Assembly (NCBI RefSeq): GCF_003027925.1
Contig: NZ_PYPS01000033.1
Location: 1 to 64,000, forward strand
Direction of reading: 5' to 3'
Length of the DNA: 64,000 bases
Origin: Micromonospora sp. RP3T
Lineage (GTDB): Bacteria; Actinomycetota; Actinomycetes; Mycobacteriales; Micromonosporaceae
A program made the translations under genes and the position numbers. Under the pieces are notes generated by a model. That model was not told where the DNA came from. It did no database searches and worked only from the letters and a program-made list of their open reading frames with translations. This document shows, one piece after another, positions 1 to 7,708 of this stretch (position 1 is its first letter; each line of letters starts with the position of its first letter).

Positions 1-469
1 CCTTGCCGGCGGCGGCGCGGGCGGCGGCGAACGCCTCGGCGGCGGCCCGGTCGGTGCCACGCCGGTCACCGCCCAGGTCGCCGACGCCGACACCCCGGCC
101 GGCCCGCTTCGCGGCGCGCAGCGCGTCCCGCGCCCGGGCGAGGCGCTCCCGGGCGGACGGCGAGTCGATCACCGCGAGCACCTGGCCCCGGGTGACCCGC
201 TGTCCGGGCTGGACCTTCAGGCCGGCCACCGTGCCGTCGGCGGGGGCGGTGAGCGTCGCCGCCGCCCGCGCGGTGACGGTGGCCGGCGCGTCGATCACCT
301 CGGTGACCGGCGCGCGCCCCACGGCGGCGACGCTGACCGCGGGCGTGTCGTCGCCGCACCTGGCGGCGGTGGTGCCGGTCAGCGCGACGGCGGCGAGGAG
401 GGCGGTGACGAGACGAGGGCGGCGGGCCGCGGGCAACCGCGGCGAGGGGGTGCGGGCCACCCGGCCCAT
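1..469 (-). CDS. Efflux/secretion periplasmic adaptor (HlyD/RND-type), N-terminal part
   Basis: Partial gene; its 3' end lies beyond the left edge, so only about 156 N-terminal residues are seen. After a short basic leader comes a hydrophobic segment (about residues 20-38, LVTALLAAVAL), then a biotinyl-lipoyl-like half domain (APADGTVAGLKVQPGQRV, about 75-95) and the start of a helical hairpin rich in Ala, Arg and Glu. This is the order of membrane-fusion/adaptor proteins that link an inner-membrane ABC or RND pump to the envelope. Its start lies 50 bases downstream of the metalloprotease stop, so the two may be cotranscribed. I see no clear ribosome binding site. The transport partner would lie outside the window. 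Confidence 0.6.
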   Translation of the reverse strand, partial: MGRVARTPSPRLPAARRPRLVTALLAAVALTGTTAARCGDDTPAVSVAAVGRAPVTEVIDAPATVTARAAATLTAPADGTVAGLKVQPGQRVTRGQVLAVIDSPSARERLARARDALRAAKRAGRGVGVGDLGGDRRGTDRAAAEAFAAARAAAGK

Positions 470-518
470 GCTACGACCCGTCGACCGGTGTCGACGCTTC
501 GGCGCGTCGGGTCGCCGC

Positions 519-2348
519 TCACCCGGCGGCCGACCGGACGTAGGCGACGCAGTCGTCGTGCAGCGCCGGCCACGGATCGCCGAACACCTCCTCGGCGGCC
601 TCGTCCGGCGCGCGGCGCTGGTGCACCACGGCCCGGAAGAAGTCCAGCACCCGCTGCTCGCCGTACCTGTCGACCAGGTGGCGCACCGCCAGGTACCCGA
701 CGCCGTAGGCGCCGCCGACCCGGTCGTCGGTCGCGTCGTCGGCCGGCGCCACCGCGTCCAGCCGGCCGGACCACCCGCCCCGGAGCAGCTTGCGCACCTC
801 GGCCAGCCCCTCGTAGCGGTCCACCGGCTGGCCGTCCGCGCCGGCGTACTCGGCCAACCCCTCCACCAGCCACCAGTCCGCGCGGTCCGCGTAACCCTGG
901 TCGGGCAGCGAGGCGGCGTGCGTCAACTCGTGCCGGAGCAGGTCGTCGACGCCGGCCGGGGCGAGGCTCTGCGCGTTGAGCACGACGTCGTGGCGGCCAC
1001 CGCCGACACCCACCGCGTAACCGGCGGTCCACTTCGGCCGGCCCCCGCCGTACCAGCGCTGCCACTCGGCCCGACCGGCGTAGTACACCAGGTACCGGTC
1101 CGGCGGCGGGCCGACCGCGTACCGGTCGGCGGCCCGGGCCGCGGCCTCGGCGCGGGCGAGCAGGCCGGGCAGCTTGGCCCGCTGGGCCGGCGTGGTGGCC
1201 ACCAACGCCCGCTCACCGACCGCCACCGCCAGGTCGTCCACCTCCCACGGGCGTACGCCGGTCGGGTCCGTCCGGGACGGCTCCACCGCCACCAGCCGTG
1301 GCTCCTCCCCCACCATCCGCCACCGGGTGCCCAGCTCCGCCGTGCTCGGCGCGCAACCCGGCACCACGAAGCAGTAGCCCACTGTCACGGTCAGTCGCCA
1401 CTGACCGGGCTGCCCGTCCACCGCCACCGGCACCCGCTCGGTGCCGGGCCGCCACGTGGTGACCCGGAGCGCCCGCAGCGCCGCGTACCGCCGGGTGAGC
1501 GCCGGCCGCGCCGTCGGCTCCGCCACGGCGAGGAAACCGGCCTGGTCGCCGCGCAGCAGCGCGCTGCCCTGCCGGTCGAGCTGCGCGACCATCCGCGCGG
1601 CGAGTTGCCGCTCGGCCGCCGTACCGGGCGCCTCCCGGCCCGCCGTCTGCTGGCCGGCCGCGTCCGGCGCGAGCTGCCGCAGGAGTACGCCGGGCACCGC
1701 GCCCGCGACCAGCCCCAGGGCCAGCCCGAGCACGGTCCAGAGCGGCCACCGCCGCCGCGTCCCGGTCGTCGGGGTCGGGGCGGGCACGGCGGGTACGACG
1801 GCCGCCTGCGCCGCCGCCGCTCGGGTGGGCGGTGCGGTCGGGGCCGCATCCGGCACGGCCGGGCTCGACACCGGCGCAGTCGGTGCCGGCGTGCTCGGCC
1901 CCGGCGTGCTCGGCCCCGAAGCGGTCGGCTCCGGGGCAGGCGACTCGGGGGCAGGCGACTCCGGGGCACGGGTCGGGTTCGGCTCCGGGGCCTCCGGCTT
2001 CTCGGCCGGCTCCGCACCGGGCAGGGGCGGAGCCGGCGTCACGGCGGGGCCGGATGCGCCCGCCTCGGTGGGCACGATCGGGCTCGGGCCGGAGCCACCG
2101 GCCTCACCCGGCTCAGCGGCGGCCGGGCTCGGGCCCGCGGCCACCGACGGCGGGCCGGCCACGGTCGGTCGAGGGGTGACCGGGTGCGACGGGGACGGAC
2201 CGTCCGTCGACGTTTCCGCTGCCGGAACGGGGTGTGTCGACGCCTCGTCGACATCGGTCCGTGGGCGCTGCCCCGCGCCGTCATTCCCGGCGCCCGGCTC
2301 GTCGCCGTCGACTACCCGGCCGGAGGGCTTGTCGTCGCCGTCGGTCAC
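519..2348 (-). CDS. Membrane-anchored zinc metallopeptidase (gluzincin-like), Pro/Ala-rich N-terminus
   Basis: About 609 residues. Residues 1-200 are low-complexity Pro/Ala/Glu/Ser sequence with repeats such as PESPAPESPAPEP. One membrane helix follows (about 201-224, WPLWTVLGLALGLVAG), then an extracytoplasmic region. Near residue 473 lies HELTH, followed 18 residues later by WLVEGLAEY; this is the HExxH...E zinc site of gluzincins (peptidase MA-like). Substrate unknown. Start choice: an ATG at 2420 abuts a hairpin with no RBS, whereas GTG 2348 has a TACCCT -10 box (2360-2355) six bases upstream, so I take the leaderless GTG. Predicted type II topology puts the Pro-rich part in the cytoplasm. 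Confidence 0.7.
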   Translation of the reverse strand: MTDGDDKPSGRVVDGDEPGAGNDGAGQRPRTDVDEASTHPVPAAETSTDGPSPSHPVTPRPTVAGPPSVAAGPSPAAAEPGEAGGSGPSPIVPTEAGASGPAVTPAPPLPGAEPAEKPEAPEPNPTRAPESPAPESPAPEPTASGPSTPGPSTPAPTAPVSSPAVPDAAPTAPPTRAAAAQAAVVPAVPAPTPTTGTRRRWPLWTVLGLALGLVAGAVPGVLLRQLAPDAAGQQTAGREAPGTAAERQLAARMVAQLDRQGSALLRGDQAGFLAVAEPTARPALTRRYAALRALRVTTWRPGTERVPVAVDGQPGQWRLTVTVGYCFVVPGCAPSTAELGTRWRMVGEEPRLVAVEPSRTDPTGVRPWEVDDLAVAVGERALVATTPAQRAKLPGLLARAEAAARAADRYAVGPPPDRYLVYYAGRAEWQRWYGGGRPKWTAGYAVGVGGGRHDVVLNAQSLAPAGVDDLLRHELTHAASLPDQGYADRADWWLVEGLAEYAGADGQPVDRYEGLAEVRKLLRGGWSGRLDAVAPADDATDDRVGGAYGVGYLAVRHLVDRYGEQRVLDFFRAVVHQRRAPDEAAEEVFGDPWPALHDDCVAYVRSAAG

Positions 2349-2420
2349 CGGCGAAGGGTACGACCAATCGGGCGTTCCGGGAAAGAGTCCTGCGAGTGTC
2401 CCTTCGCTCGCATCTCGCAT

Positions 2421-2472
2421 CAGATCTTGGAAGGAATTGGCCCGTACCGGGGCCCTCCGCTTCCAAGATCTG
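2421..2472. repeat. Hairpin repeat, copy 1 (AGATCTTGGAA family)
   Basis: Perfect 13-bp arms CAGATCTTGGAAG (2421-2433) and CTTCCAAGATCTG (2460-2472), with an inner GGCC...GGGGCC pair. It lies between the end of the DUF2568 gene and the next minus-strand gene. The same plan (AGATCTTGGAA-N-GAA-NN-GGCC-N6-GGGGCC) recurs at 53293-53341. It could stop transcription of the TetR operon, but there is no T-tract. Confidence 0.75.
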
Positions 2473-2493
2473 CCGTGCCCCGGTCGGGTGCGG

Positions 2494-2829
2494 TCAGACG
2501 GGGGTGCCGGCGCGGGTGAGGAGCGTTCTGGTGCCCGCCCAGAGGAGCACGAGCGCCGCGCCCGCCGGGAGGTGGCCGGTCAGGGCCAGCAGCGTCCCGC
2601 CGGTGAGGAAGCAGGTGGCCTGGACGCCGAGCTTGGCCGCGGCGGGCAGCGGCACGGTGGCGCGGGGCGAGCAGAACAGCCCCCAGACCAGGGCCAGGAT
2701 CAGCGGCGCGCCCAGGCCGGCGAGCAGCCGCACCGGCCAGCCGGCGTCGAGCGTGAAGCCCCAGAAACCGGCGGCCGCCAGCAGCGCCACCTCCAGCAGG
2801 AAGATGCCGCCCAGCAGCGCCGCCTTCAC
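2494..2829 (-). CDS. YrdB family membrane protein (DUF2568)
   Basis: 111 residues, almost entirely hydrophobic, with four predicted membrane helices (about 3-22, 33-52, 66-84 and 88-104). Length and pattern match the small YrdB/DUF2568 proteins, whose function is not known. Its start overlaps the stop of the TetR gene by four bases (ATGA), so it is the third gene of the hydrolase - TetR - DUF2568 operon and is translationally coupled. A TetR regulator next to a small membrane protein suggests response to a hydrophobic compound; that is inference. Confidence 0.75.
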   Translation of the reverse strand: MKAALLGGIFLLEVALLAAAGFWGFTLDAGWPVRLLAGLGAPLILALVWGLFCSPRATVPLPAAAKLGVQATCFLTGGTLLALTGHLPAGAALVLLWAGTRTLLTRAGTPV

Positions 2830-3395
2830 CGGGACCGCCAGCCGCGGTACGCGAGGTCGAGCCCGTCGATCATCCGGTCGAACGAGCGGTCGACGTCCCG
2901 GGGCAGCCCGAAGCCGCCCGCCGCCTCCAGCGTGACGAACCCGTGCACGGTGGCCCGGAACATCCGGGTGGCGTCGACGGCGGCGTCCCCGTCGATGCCG
3001 TACCCGCGCAGGATCGCGAAGATCGCGTCGACCGCGCGTTCGGCGGCGGCCAGGTGCTCGGGGTCGGCCGGGTCGGGTGCGCGCTGGGTGGCCGGGTAGC
3101 GGCCGGGGTGCCGCCGGGCGTACGCCCGGTAGGCGGTGGCGACCGCGCGCAGCGCGTCGTCGCCGGCCCGGCCCGCGGCGGCGCTGGTCAGCACGTCGGC
3201 GATCTCGGTGGTGGCGAGCACGGCGAGCTTCTGGTGCAGCGCGTCCACGCCCCGCACGTGCTTGTAGAGGCTGGGCAGCGCGACGCCGAGCCGGGCGGCG
3301 AGCGCGGCCAGGGTGAGCCGGTCGTGGCCGACCTCGTCGGCCAGCACGGCGGCCTCCCGGACCACCGTCGCCGGGGTCAGGCCGGCCCTAGGCAC
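2826..3395 (-). CDS. TetR family regulator (WHG-domain type)
   Basis: 189 residues. N-terminal HTH about residues 8-55, with recognition helix around LGVALPSLYKHVRG; the C-terminal ligand domain resembles the TetR_C/WHG group. GTG start; the first eight bases overlap the end of the upstream hydrolase gene (3388-3395), and its own stop overlaps the DUF2568 start. Because it sits inside the operon, autoregulation is likely. A perfect palindrome GCTAATGACATTAGC (4193-4207) lies in the operon promoter and is the best candidate operator. The ligand is unknown. Confidence 0.85.
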   Translation of the reverse strand: MPRAGLTPATVVREAAVLADEVGHDRLTLAALAARLGVALPSLYKHVRGVDALHQKLAVLATTEIADVLTSAAAGRAGDDALRAVATAYRAYARRHPGRYPATQRAPDPADPEHLAAAERAVDAIFAILRGYGIDGDAAVDATRMFRATVHGFVTLEAAGGFGLPRDVDRSFDRMIDGLDLAYRGWRSR

Positions 3396-4183
3396 GCGCG
3401 GTCACCGCCAGGAACTCGACCAGGTCGGCGGCGGTGGCGTCGGGCTGGTCGGCGTGCGGGTAGTGGCCGGAGTCGGCGATCATGCGCGCCTCGGCGACGG
3501 CGAACTGCCGGCGGGCGGCCCGCGCCTCGGCGCCGGGGTCGGGGAAGTCCGGGTCCTTCGTGCCCATCAGCACCAGCACCGGCTGGGCGCACCGCGCGGG
3601 CCCGCGCGGTCCAGTGCGGGTCGACCGGCGCGACCACGCCGCGCACCGCGTCCATCCGGCCGCGCAGCCTGGCGACCAGTTCCTTCCGGTACGCGGCGTC
3701 GTCGGCCGGCCGGCCGCAGGGGAAGAGCGTGCGGTGGAACATCCCGAACAGTCGTGGGCTGCGCAGCACGGCGGCCTGGAGCGCGCGCATCACCGGGCTC
3801 GGCTTCGGCCGGCTGACGAACGGGCTGATCTGCACGATGCCACTGACCAGCTCCGGCGCGTCGGCGGCGGCGAAGACCACGCCCGCCCCGCTGGACGAGC
3901 TGCCGACCAGCGTGGCCGGCCCGCCGTCCAGCTCGCGCACCACGGCGAGCAGGTCGCCGCCGACCTCGGCGGGGGCGTACGTGGGCCAGTGCGGGCTGGA
4001 GTCGCCGTGCCCGCGCACGTCGATCGACGCGACCCGGTAGCCGGCCGCCACCAGCAGCGGCGCCAGGTGGCGGAACGCCGCCCGGTTCTCCCCCATGCCG
4101 TGCGCGAGCACCACCAGCGGCCCCGCGCCGTGCACCTCGTAGGCGATCGTCCCGCCGCTTCGCGCCACCTGGCTAACTGTCAT
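3388..4183 (-). pseudogene. Alpha/beta hydrolase with a single-base frameshift
   Basis: The 5' frame shows a normal alpha/beta hydrolase: VVLAHGMGENRAAF, DVRGHGDS and a nucleophile-elbow-like VGSSSSGAG (canonical GxSxG position). After DPHWTARARAVR the frame is lost. The expected continuation (QPVLVLMGTKDPDF ... DSGHYPHAD, holding the acid and the catalytic His) is in the next frame and ends at 3388. The total of 796 nt is one base over a multiple of three; removing one G from the GGG at 3585-3587 restores about 264 residues. Next to it is an 18-bp GC palindrome (3592-3609), so a sequencing error is as likely as real decay. ATG 4183 fits the leaderless promoter described separately. Confidence 0.75.
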
Positions 4184-4219
4184 AGCCTGAAGGCTAATGA
4201 CATTAGCTTTGCGCGTCAA
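4184..4219 (-). promoter_or_regulatory. Leaderless promoter with TetR operator palindromes
   Basis: Reading the minus strand: -35 TTGACG (4219-4214), 17-bp spacer, -10 TAGCCT (4196-4191), seven bases, then ATG 4183. The 15-bp palindrome GCTAATGACATTAGC (4193-4207) fills the spacer and enters the -10. A second, looser inverted pair GGCTA...TAGCC spans the start codon (4171-4187). A bound TetR dimer here would block RNA polymerase. The divergent VOC gene begins at 4261, so its promoter may also be affected. Confidence 0.7.
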
Positions 4220-4260
4220 GGCTTGACCTCAACACGACCTGAGGTCGGACGATCACCGAC

Positions 4261-4665
4261 ATGCCGATCTCCGCCGACACCCACGTACGCCTGGCGCGGC
4301 CCAGCCGCGACCTGGCCGCAGCCGTCCGGTTCTGGGCCGACGGCCTGGGCCTCGACGTGCTCTACCGGGGCGCGCCCGACGGGCCGGGCGAGCACGACCT
4401 GGGGTTGCTCGGCCTTCCCGGCGCGGCCTGGCACCTGGAACTGGTGGGCGGCGCGTCGCCGACCGTCGAACCCCGTCCCACCGAGGATGACCTGTTCGTG
4501 CTCTACCTCGACGGCCCGGTGGAGGACGGCCTGGTGACGAGACTGGAACGGGCCGGCGGGACCAGGGTCTCCGCCGGCCCGTACTGGGACAGGTGGGGGA
4601 TCACGTTCGCCGACCCGGACGGCTATCGCCTCGTGCTCTGCACCCGGACCTGGTCGAACGACTGA
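4261..4665 (+). CDS. VOC family protein (glyoxalase/dioxygenase superfamily)
   Basis: 134 residues forming one vicinal-oxygen-chelate domain with two beta-alpha-beta-beta-beta halves. Recognisable segments are HVRLARPSRDLAAAVRFW at the start, WHLELVGG in the middle and WGITFADPDGYRLVLC at the end. Substrate cannot be told from sequence. It is divergent from the TetR-controlled hydrolase operon and 77 bases from it. A GACGAT box (4248-4253) ends seven bases before the ATG, so the transcript may be leaderless. It converges with the proline dehydrogenase gene with a one-base gap. Confidence 0.8.
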   Translation: MPISADTHVRLARPSRDLAAAVRFWADGLGLDVLYRGAPDGPGEHDLGLLGLPGAAWHLELVGGASPTVEPRPTEDDLFVLYLDGPVEDGLVTRLERAGGTRVSAGPYWDRWGITFADPDGYRLVLCTRTWSND

Positions 4666-4666
4666 C

Positions 4667-5587
4667 TCACTTCTTCGACATCACCGCACGGCCGAAGAAC
4701 GCCAGGTTGGCCGGGCGCTCGGCCAGCCGCCGCATCAGGTAGCCGTACCACTGGTCGCCGTAGGGGACGTAGGTGCGCACCGTGTAGCCCTCGCCGACCA
4801 GGCGCTGCTGCTCCTCCGGTCGGATGCCGTAGAGCATCTGGAACTCGAACCGGCCCGGGTCGCGGTCGAACCAGCGCGCCCGGTCCTCGCCGATCGCGAT
4901 CAGGCGCGGGTCGTGGGTGGCGAGCATCGGGTAGCCGTCACCCGCCATCAGCACGTTCATGCAGCGCACGTACGACTTGTCCACCTCTCGGGCGGACTGG
5001 TACGCCACCGACTCCGGCTCCTTGTACGCGCCCTTGCACAGCCGCACCCGGGACCCGGCGGCGGCCAGCTCGCGGCAGTCCGACTCGGTCCGCCGCAGGT
5101 ACGCCTGGAGCACCGCGCCGGTCGACGGGTGGTCCTTGCGCAGCTTGGCCAGCACGTCCAGCGTCGAGTCGGTGGTGGTGTGGTCCTCCATGTCCAGCGT
5201 GACGGTGGCGCCGGCCGCGTCGGCCGCCACGCAGATCTGCCGCGCGTTGTCGTACGCGAACTGCTCGTCGAACGCCTGGCCGAGCGCGGACAGCTTCACG
5301 CTGACCTCGGCGGCCGGGGTGAGGCCGGCGGCGCCGAGCAGGCGCAGCAGGGTGAGGTACTCGTCCCGGGTGGCGTTCGCCTGCTCCGGGGTGGTGGTGT
5401 CCTCGCCCAGGTAGTCGAGGGTGACCGCTTGGCCGTCGCCGACGAGTGCACGGGTCGCGCGCAACGCGTCGTCGGTGCCGGCGCCGGCGACGAACCGGCG
5501 GACGACGTCCCGGGTGAACGGGGCCGTCGCGACGAGCCGCTCCACCTGGGATGACCGGGAGGCGGCGAGGATGACGGAACGGAGCAT
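4667..5587 (-). CDS. Proline dehydrogenase (FAD-dependent, monofunctional)
   Basis: 306 residues; oxidises proline to pyrroline-5-carboxylate with FAD, the first step of proline catabolism. Family segments: LDYLGEDTTTPEQANATRDEY near the N-terminus, VSVKLSALGQ, TLDMEDHTTTDSTL, RLCKGAYKEP and FEFQMLYGIRPE. The length equals the single-domain actinobacterial enzyme (PutB type), not the large PutA. The partner P5C dehydrogenase is not in the window. A TACGCT -10 box (5599-5594) ends six bases before the ATG, so the mRNA is predicted leaderless. The upstream neighbour is divergent. Confidence 0.92.
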   Translation of the reverse strand: MLRSVILAASRSSQVERLVATAPFTRDVVRRFVAGAGTDDALRATRALVGDGQAVTLDYLGEDTTTPEQANATRDEYLTLLRLLGAAGLTPAAEVSVKLSALGQAFDEQFAYDNARQICVAADAAGATVTLDMEDHTTTDSTLDVLAKLRKDHPSTGAVLQAYLRRTESDCRELAAAGSRVRLCKGAYKEPESVAYQSAREVDKSYVRCMNVLMAGDGYPMLATHDPRLIAIGEDRARWFDRDPGRFEFQMLYGIRPEEQQRLVGEGYTVRTYVPYGDQWYGYLMRRLAERPANLAFFGRAVMSKK

Positions 5588-5660
5588 GAGCCGAGCGTAA
5601 CGCCCACCCCCACATCCGCGCCGGGTACCCGAAGTGGCGACGATCAGCTACAACGTTCAC

Positions 5661-5933
5661 GTGGAACGACACCCCCGCCGCCGGCTCCGCTCCGCCACCG
5701 TGCAGCTCGGTGCGCTGACCGCGCTGGCGCTCGCCCTCTCCGGCTGCAACAACGGCTACGACGACGACGATGACGACTGCGCCCTCGGGCCGGCCGGCGG
5801 GGGCGGTGACACCGTCGCGGTGGCGCTGCGGGTCCCCGCGCCGGCCGCCGCGCGCGGCGACGCCGCCCCGAGCACCGCCGCGCTGCCCGACCGCGGCGGC
5901 TTCGGCACCTTCCTCGCCTCCTGCGGCGGCTGA
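5661..5933 (+). CDS. YgiB/DUF1190-like small lipoprotein
   Basis: About 90 residues from GTG 5661 (a longer GTG start at 5634 is possible). A basic start and hydrophobic stretch lead to lipobox LALSGC; the mature protein begins C-N-N-G-Y followed by six Asp and DDCALG. It ends with RGGFGTFLASCGG, resembling the RGGFG tail of E. coli YgiB-type (DUF1190) lipoproteins. The ATP-grasp gene starts one base after its stop, mirroring the ygiB-ygiC and yjfM-yjfC pairs. Function is unknown; an envelope role with the downstream enzyme is likely. The family match is by pattern, not by search. Confidence 0.65.
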   Translation: MERHPRRRLRSATVQLGALTALALALSGCNNGYDDDDDDCALGPAGGGGDTVAVALRVPAPAAARGDAAPSTAALPDRGGFGTFLASCGG

Positions 5934-5934
5934 C

Positions 5935-7101
5935 GTGCGCCGCGAGGCCAGCACGCCGCGCCCCGACTGGGACGACACCATCCGGGCCCAGGGCCTGGTG
6001 TACGTGGACACCGAGCTGCCCGACGGCGAGATCATGTCGTACTGGGACGAGACCGCGGCGTACGCGTTCACGTTGGACGAGGTGCTCCGGCTGGAGGAGG
6101 CGACCGAGGAGCTGCACCGGATGTCGGTGGCCGCCGCCGAGCACGTGGTGGCCCGCCGCCGCCACGCCGAGTTCGGCATCCCGGAGTGGGCCGCCGAGGC
6201 GGTCGCCCGCTCGCTGCGGGAGGCCCCGCCGACGCTCTACGGCCGCTTCGACCTCGCCTACGACGGCAGCTGGCCGCCGAAGATGCTGGAGTACAACGCG
6301 GACACCCCGACCGCGCTGGTCGAGGCCAGCATCGTGCAGTGGTACTGGCTGGAGCACACCCACCCGGACGCGGACCAGTGGAACAGCCTGCACGAACGGC
6401 TGGTCGGCGCGTGGGCCAAGATCGGCGCCGGGCTGCACGACCCGCGCGTGCACGTGCTCTGGTCGAACGAGGAGGAGTCGGGCGAGGACCAGATCACCGC
6501 CGGCTACCTCGCCGAGACGGCCCGCCAGGCGGGGCTGGACGTGACGCTCATGCCGATCCAGCGGGTCGGCTGGGACGGGCGGCGCTTCGTCGACGCCGAC
6601 GACCGGCCGATCACCACCTGCTTCAAGCTCTACCCGTGGGAGTGGATGCTCGCCGAGCCGTACGGGCCGCCGGCGCTGGACCCGGGCACGCCGACCACCT
6701 GGATCGAGCCGGCCTGGAAGCTGCTGCTGTCGAACAAGGCGCTGCTGGCCGTGCTCTGGGAGCTGCACCCCGGGCACGAGCTGCTGCTGCCGGCGTACCT
6801 CGACTCGCCACGCGGGATGTCCGAGTACGTGGCCAAGCCGTTGCTCGGCCGCGAGGGCGGCTCGGTACGCATCGTGACCGGCGACACCGAGATCACCAAC
6901 CCGGGGCTCTACGGCGACGAGGGCTTCTGCTTCCAGGAGTTCCGCGCGTTGCCCCAGTTCGACGGCAACCACATGGTGCTCGGCAGCTGGATCGTGGATG
7001 GCGGGTCGGCCGGCGTGGGCGTACGCGAAAGCGAGAGCCTCATCACAGACGGTTACGCGCGGTTTCTGCCCCACTACATCGACGCGCCGCGTCCGCGCTG
7101 A
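5935..7101 (+). CDS. Glutathionylspermidine synthase family (YgiC/YjfC-like) ATP-grasp protein
   Basis: 388 residues from GTG 5935. The C-terminal synthetase half of glutathionylspermidine synthase is recognisable: LYGRFDLAYDGSWPPKMLEYNADTPT, LWSNEEESGEDQ, FKLYPWEWML, TWIEPAWKLLLSNKALL and AKPLLGREGG, which hold the ATP-grasp and metal-binding residues. No amidase domain is present, as in YgiC/YjfC, which are not known to make glutathionylspermidine. Actinomycetes use mycothiol, so the acceptor is unlikely to be glutathione. It is coupled to the lipoprotein gene (one-base gap) and probably ligates an unknown peptide or amine. Confidence 0.85.
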   Translation: MRREASTPRPDWDDTIRAQGLVYVDTELPDGEIMSYWDETAAYAFTLDEVLRLEEATEELHRMSVAAAEHVVARRRHAEFGIPEWAAEAVARSLREAPPTLYGRFDLAYDGSWPPKMLEYNADTPTALVEASIVQWYWLEHTHPDADQWNSLHERLVGAWAKIGAGLHDPRVHVLWSNEEESGEDQITAGYLAETARQAGLDVTLMPIQRVGWDGRRFVDADDRPITTCFKLYPWEWMLAEPYGPPALDPGTPTTWIEPAWKLLLSNKALLAVLWELHPGHELLLPAYLDSPRGMSEYVAKPLLGREGGSVRIVTGDTEITNPGLYGDEGFCFQEFRALPQFDGNHMVLGSWIVDGGSAGVGVRESESLITDGYARFLPHYIDAPRPR

Positions 7102-7120
7102 GTCGTCTACCGTTGGTCCC

Positions 7121-7687
7121 GTGAACTTCGACGCGTACGCCCGGACCGGGGTCGAGCTCGTCAACGCCCGGCTGGACGACCTGGACGGCCTGCGGGCCCT
7201 CTTCCCGGACGAGAACGCCTGGATGCGCGACGAGGTCGCGGAACGGGACCTGGCGATCTTCCGGCGGGCGCAGAAGCGCCTCCGGGACGTCTTCGAGTAC
7301 GGCACGTCGGGGCGCGACGCCGACGCCGTCACGGAGCTGAACGCGCTGCTGGAGGCGTTCCCGGTGCAGCCCCGCATCTCCGGGCACGACTCCTCCGACT
7401 GGCACATGCACGTGACCAGCCGGGGCGCGTCGGTCTCCGCGGAATACCTGGCCGGCGCGGTCTGGGGCCTGTCGGTCTGGCTCTGCGAGTACGGCAGCGC
7501 CCGGTTCGGCGTCTGCGCGGACGAGCGCTGCGGCAACGTCTACCTGGACACCTCGTCGAACTGCTGCCGGCGGTTCTGCTCGGAGCGCTGCGCCACCCGC
7601 TCGCACGTGGCGGCGCACCGGGCCCGCAAGCGCGCCGCGGTCGGCGAGCAGCCGGTGCCGGCCCAACCGCTCGCCCCGGTGAGCTGA
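7121..7687 (+). CDS. CGNR zinc-finger/ABATE domain protein
   Basis: 188 residues. An N-terminal ABATE-like helical region (about 1-130) is followed by a C-terminal zinc-finger segment: CADERCGNVYLDTSSNCCRRFCSERC then ATRSHVAAHRARKR. This matches the CGNR family of putative stress transcription regulators, except that the signature CGNR tetrad reads CATR, and an extra CC pair lies between the usual cysteines. The GTG start is preceded by TACCGT (7108-7113) and seven bases, so it is probably leaderless and independent of the ATP-grasp gene 19 bases upstream. Confidence 0.8.
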   Translation: MNFDAYARTGVELVNARLDDLDGLRALFPDENAWMRDEVAERDLAIFRRAQKRLRDVFEYGTSGRDADAVTELNALLEAFPVQPRISGHDSSDWHMHVTSRGASVSAEYLAGAVWGLSVWLCEYGSARFGVCADERCGNVYLDTSSNCCRRFCSERCATRSHVAAHRARKRAAVGEQPVPAQPLAPVS

Positions 7688-7708
7688 CACCCACCGACGC
7701 GGGTCGAG

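Noticed and set aside
3592..3609. 18-bp perfect GC palindrome as a recombination or regulatory site
   Set aside because: It lies inside coding sequence (ARAR codons) and is explained by repeated GCG/CGC codons; only its role near the frameshift is worth noting.
5935..7101. True glutathionylspermidine synthesis
   Set aside because: Only the synthetase-like half is present and the cell appears to use mycothiol (mshA, mshD), so the named reaction is unlikely.
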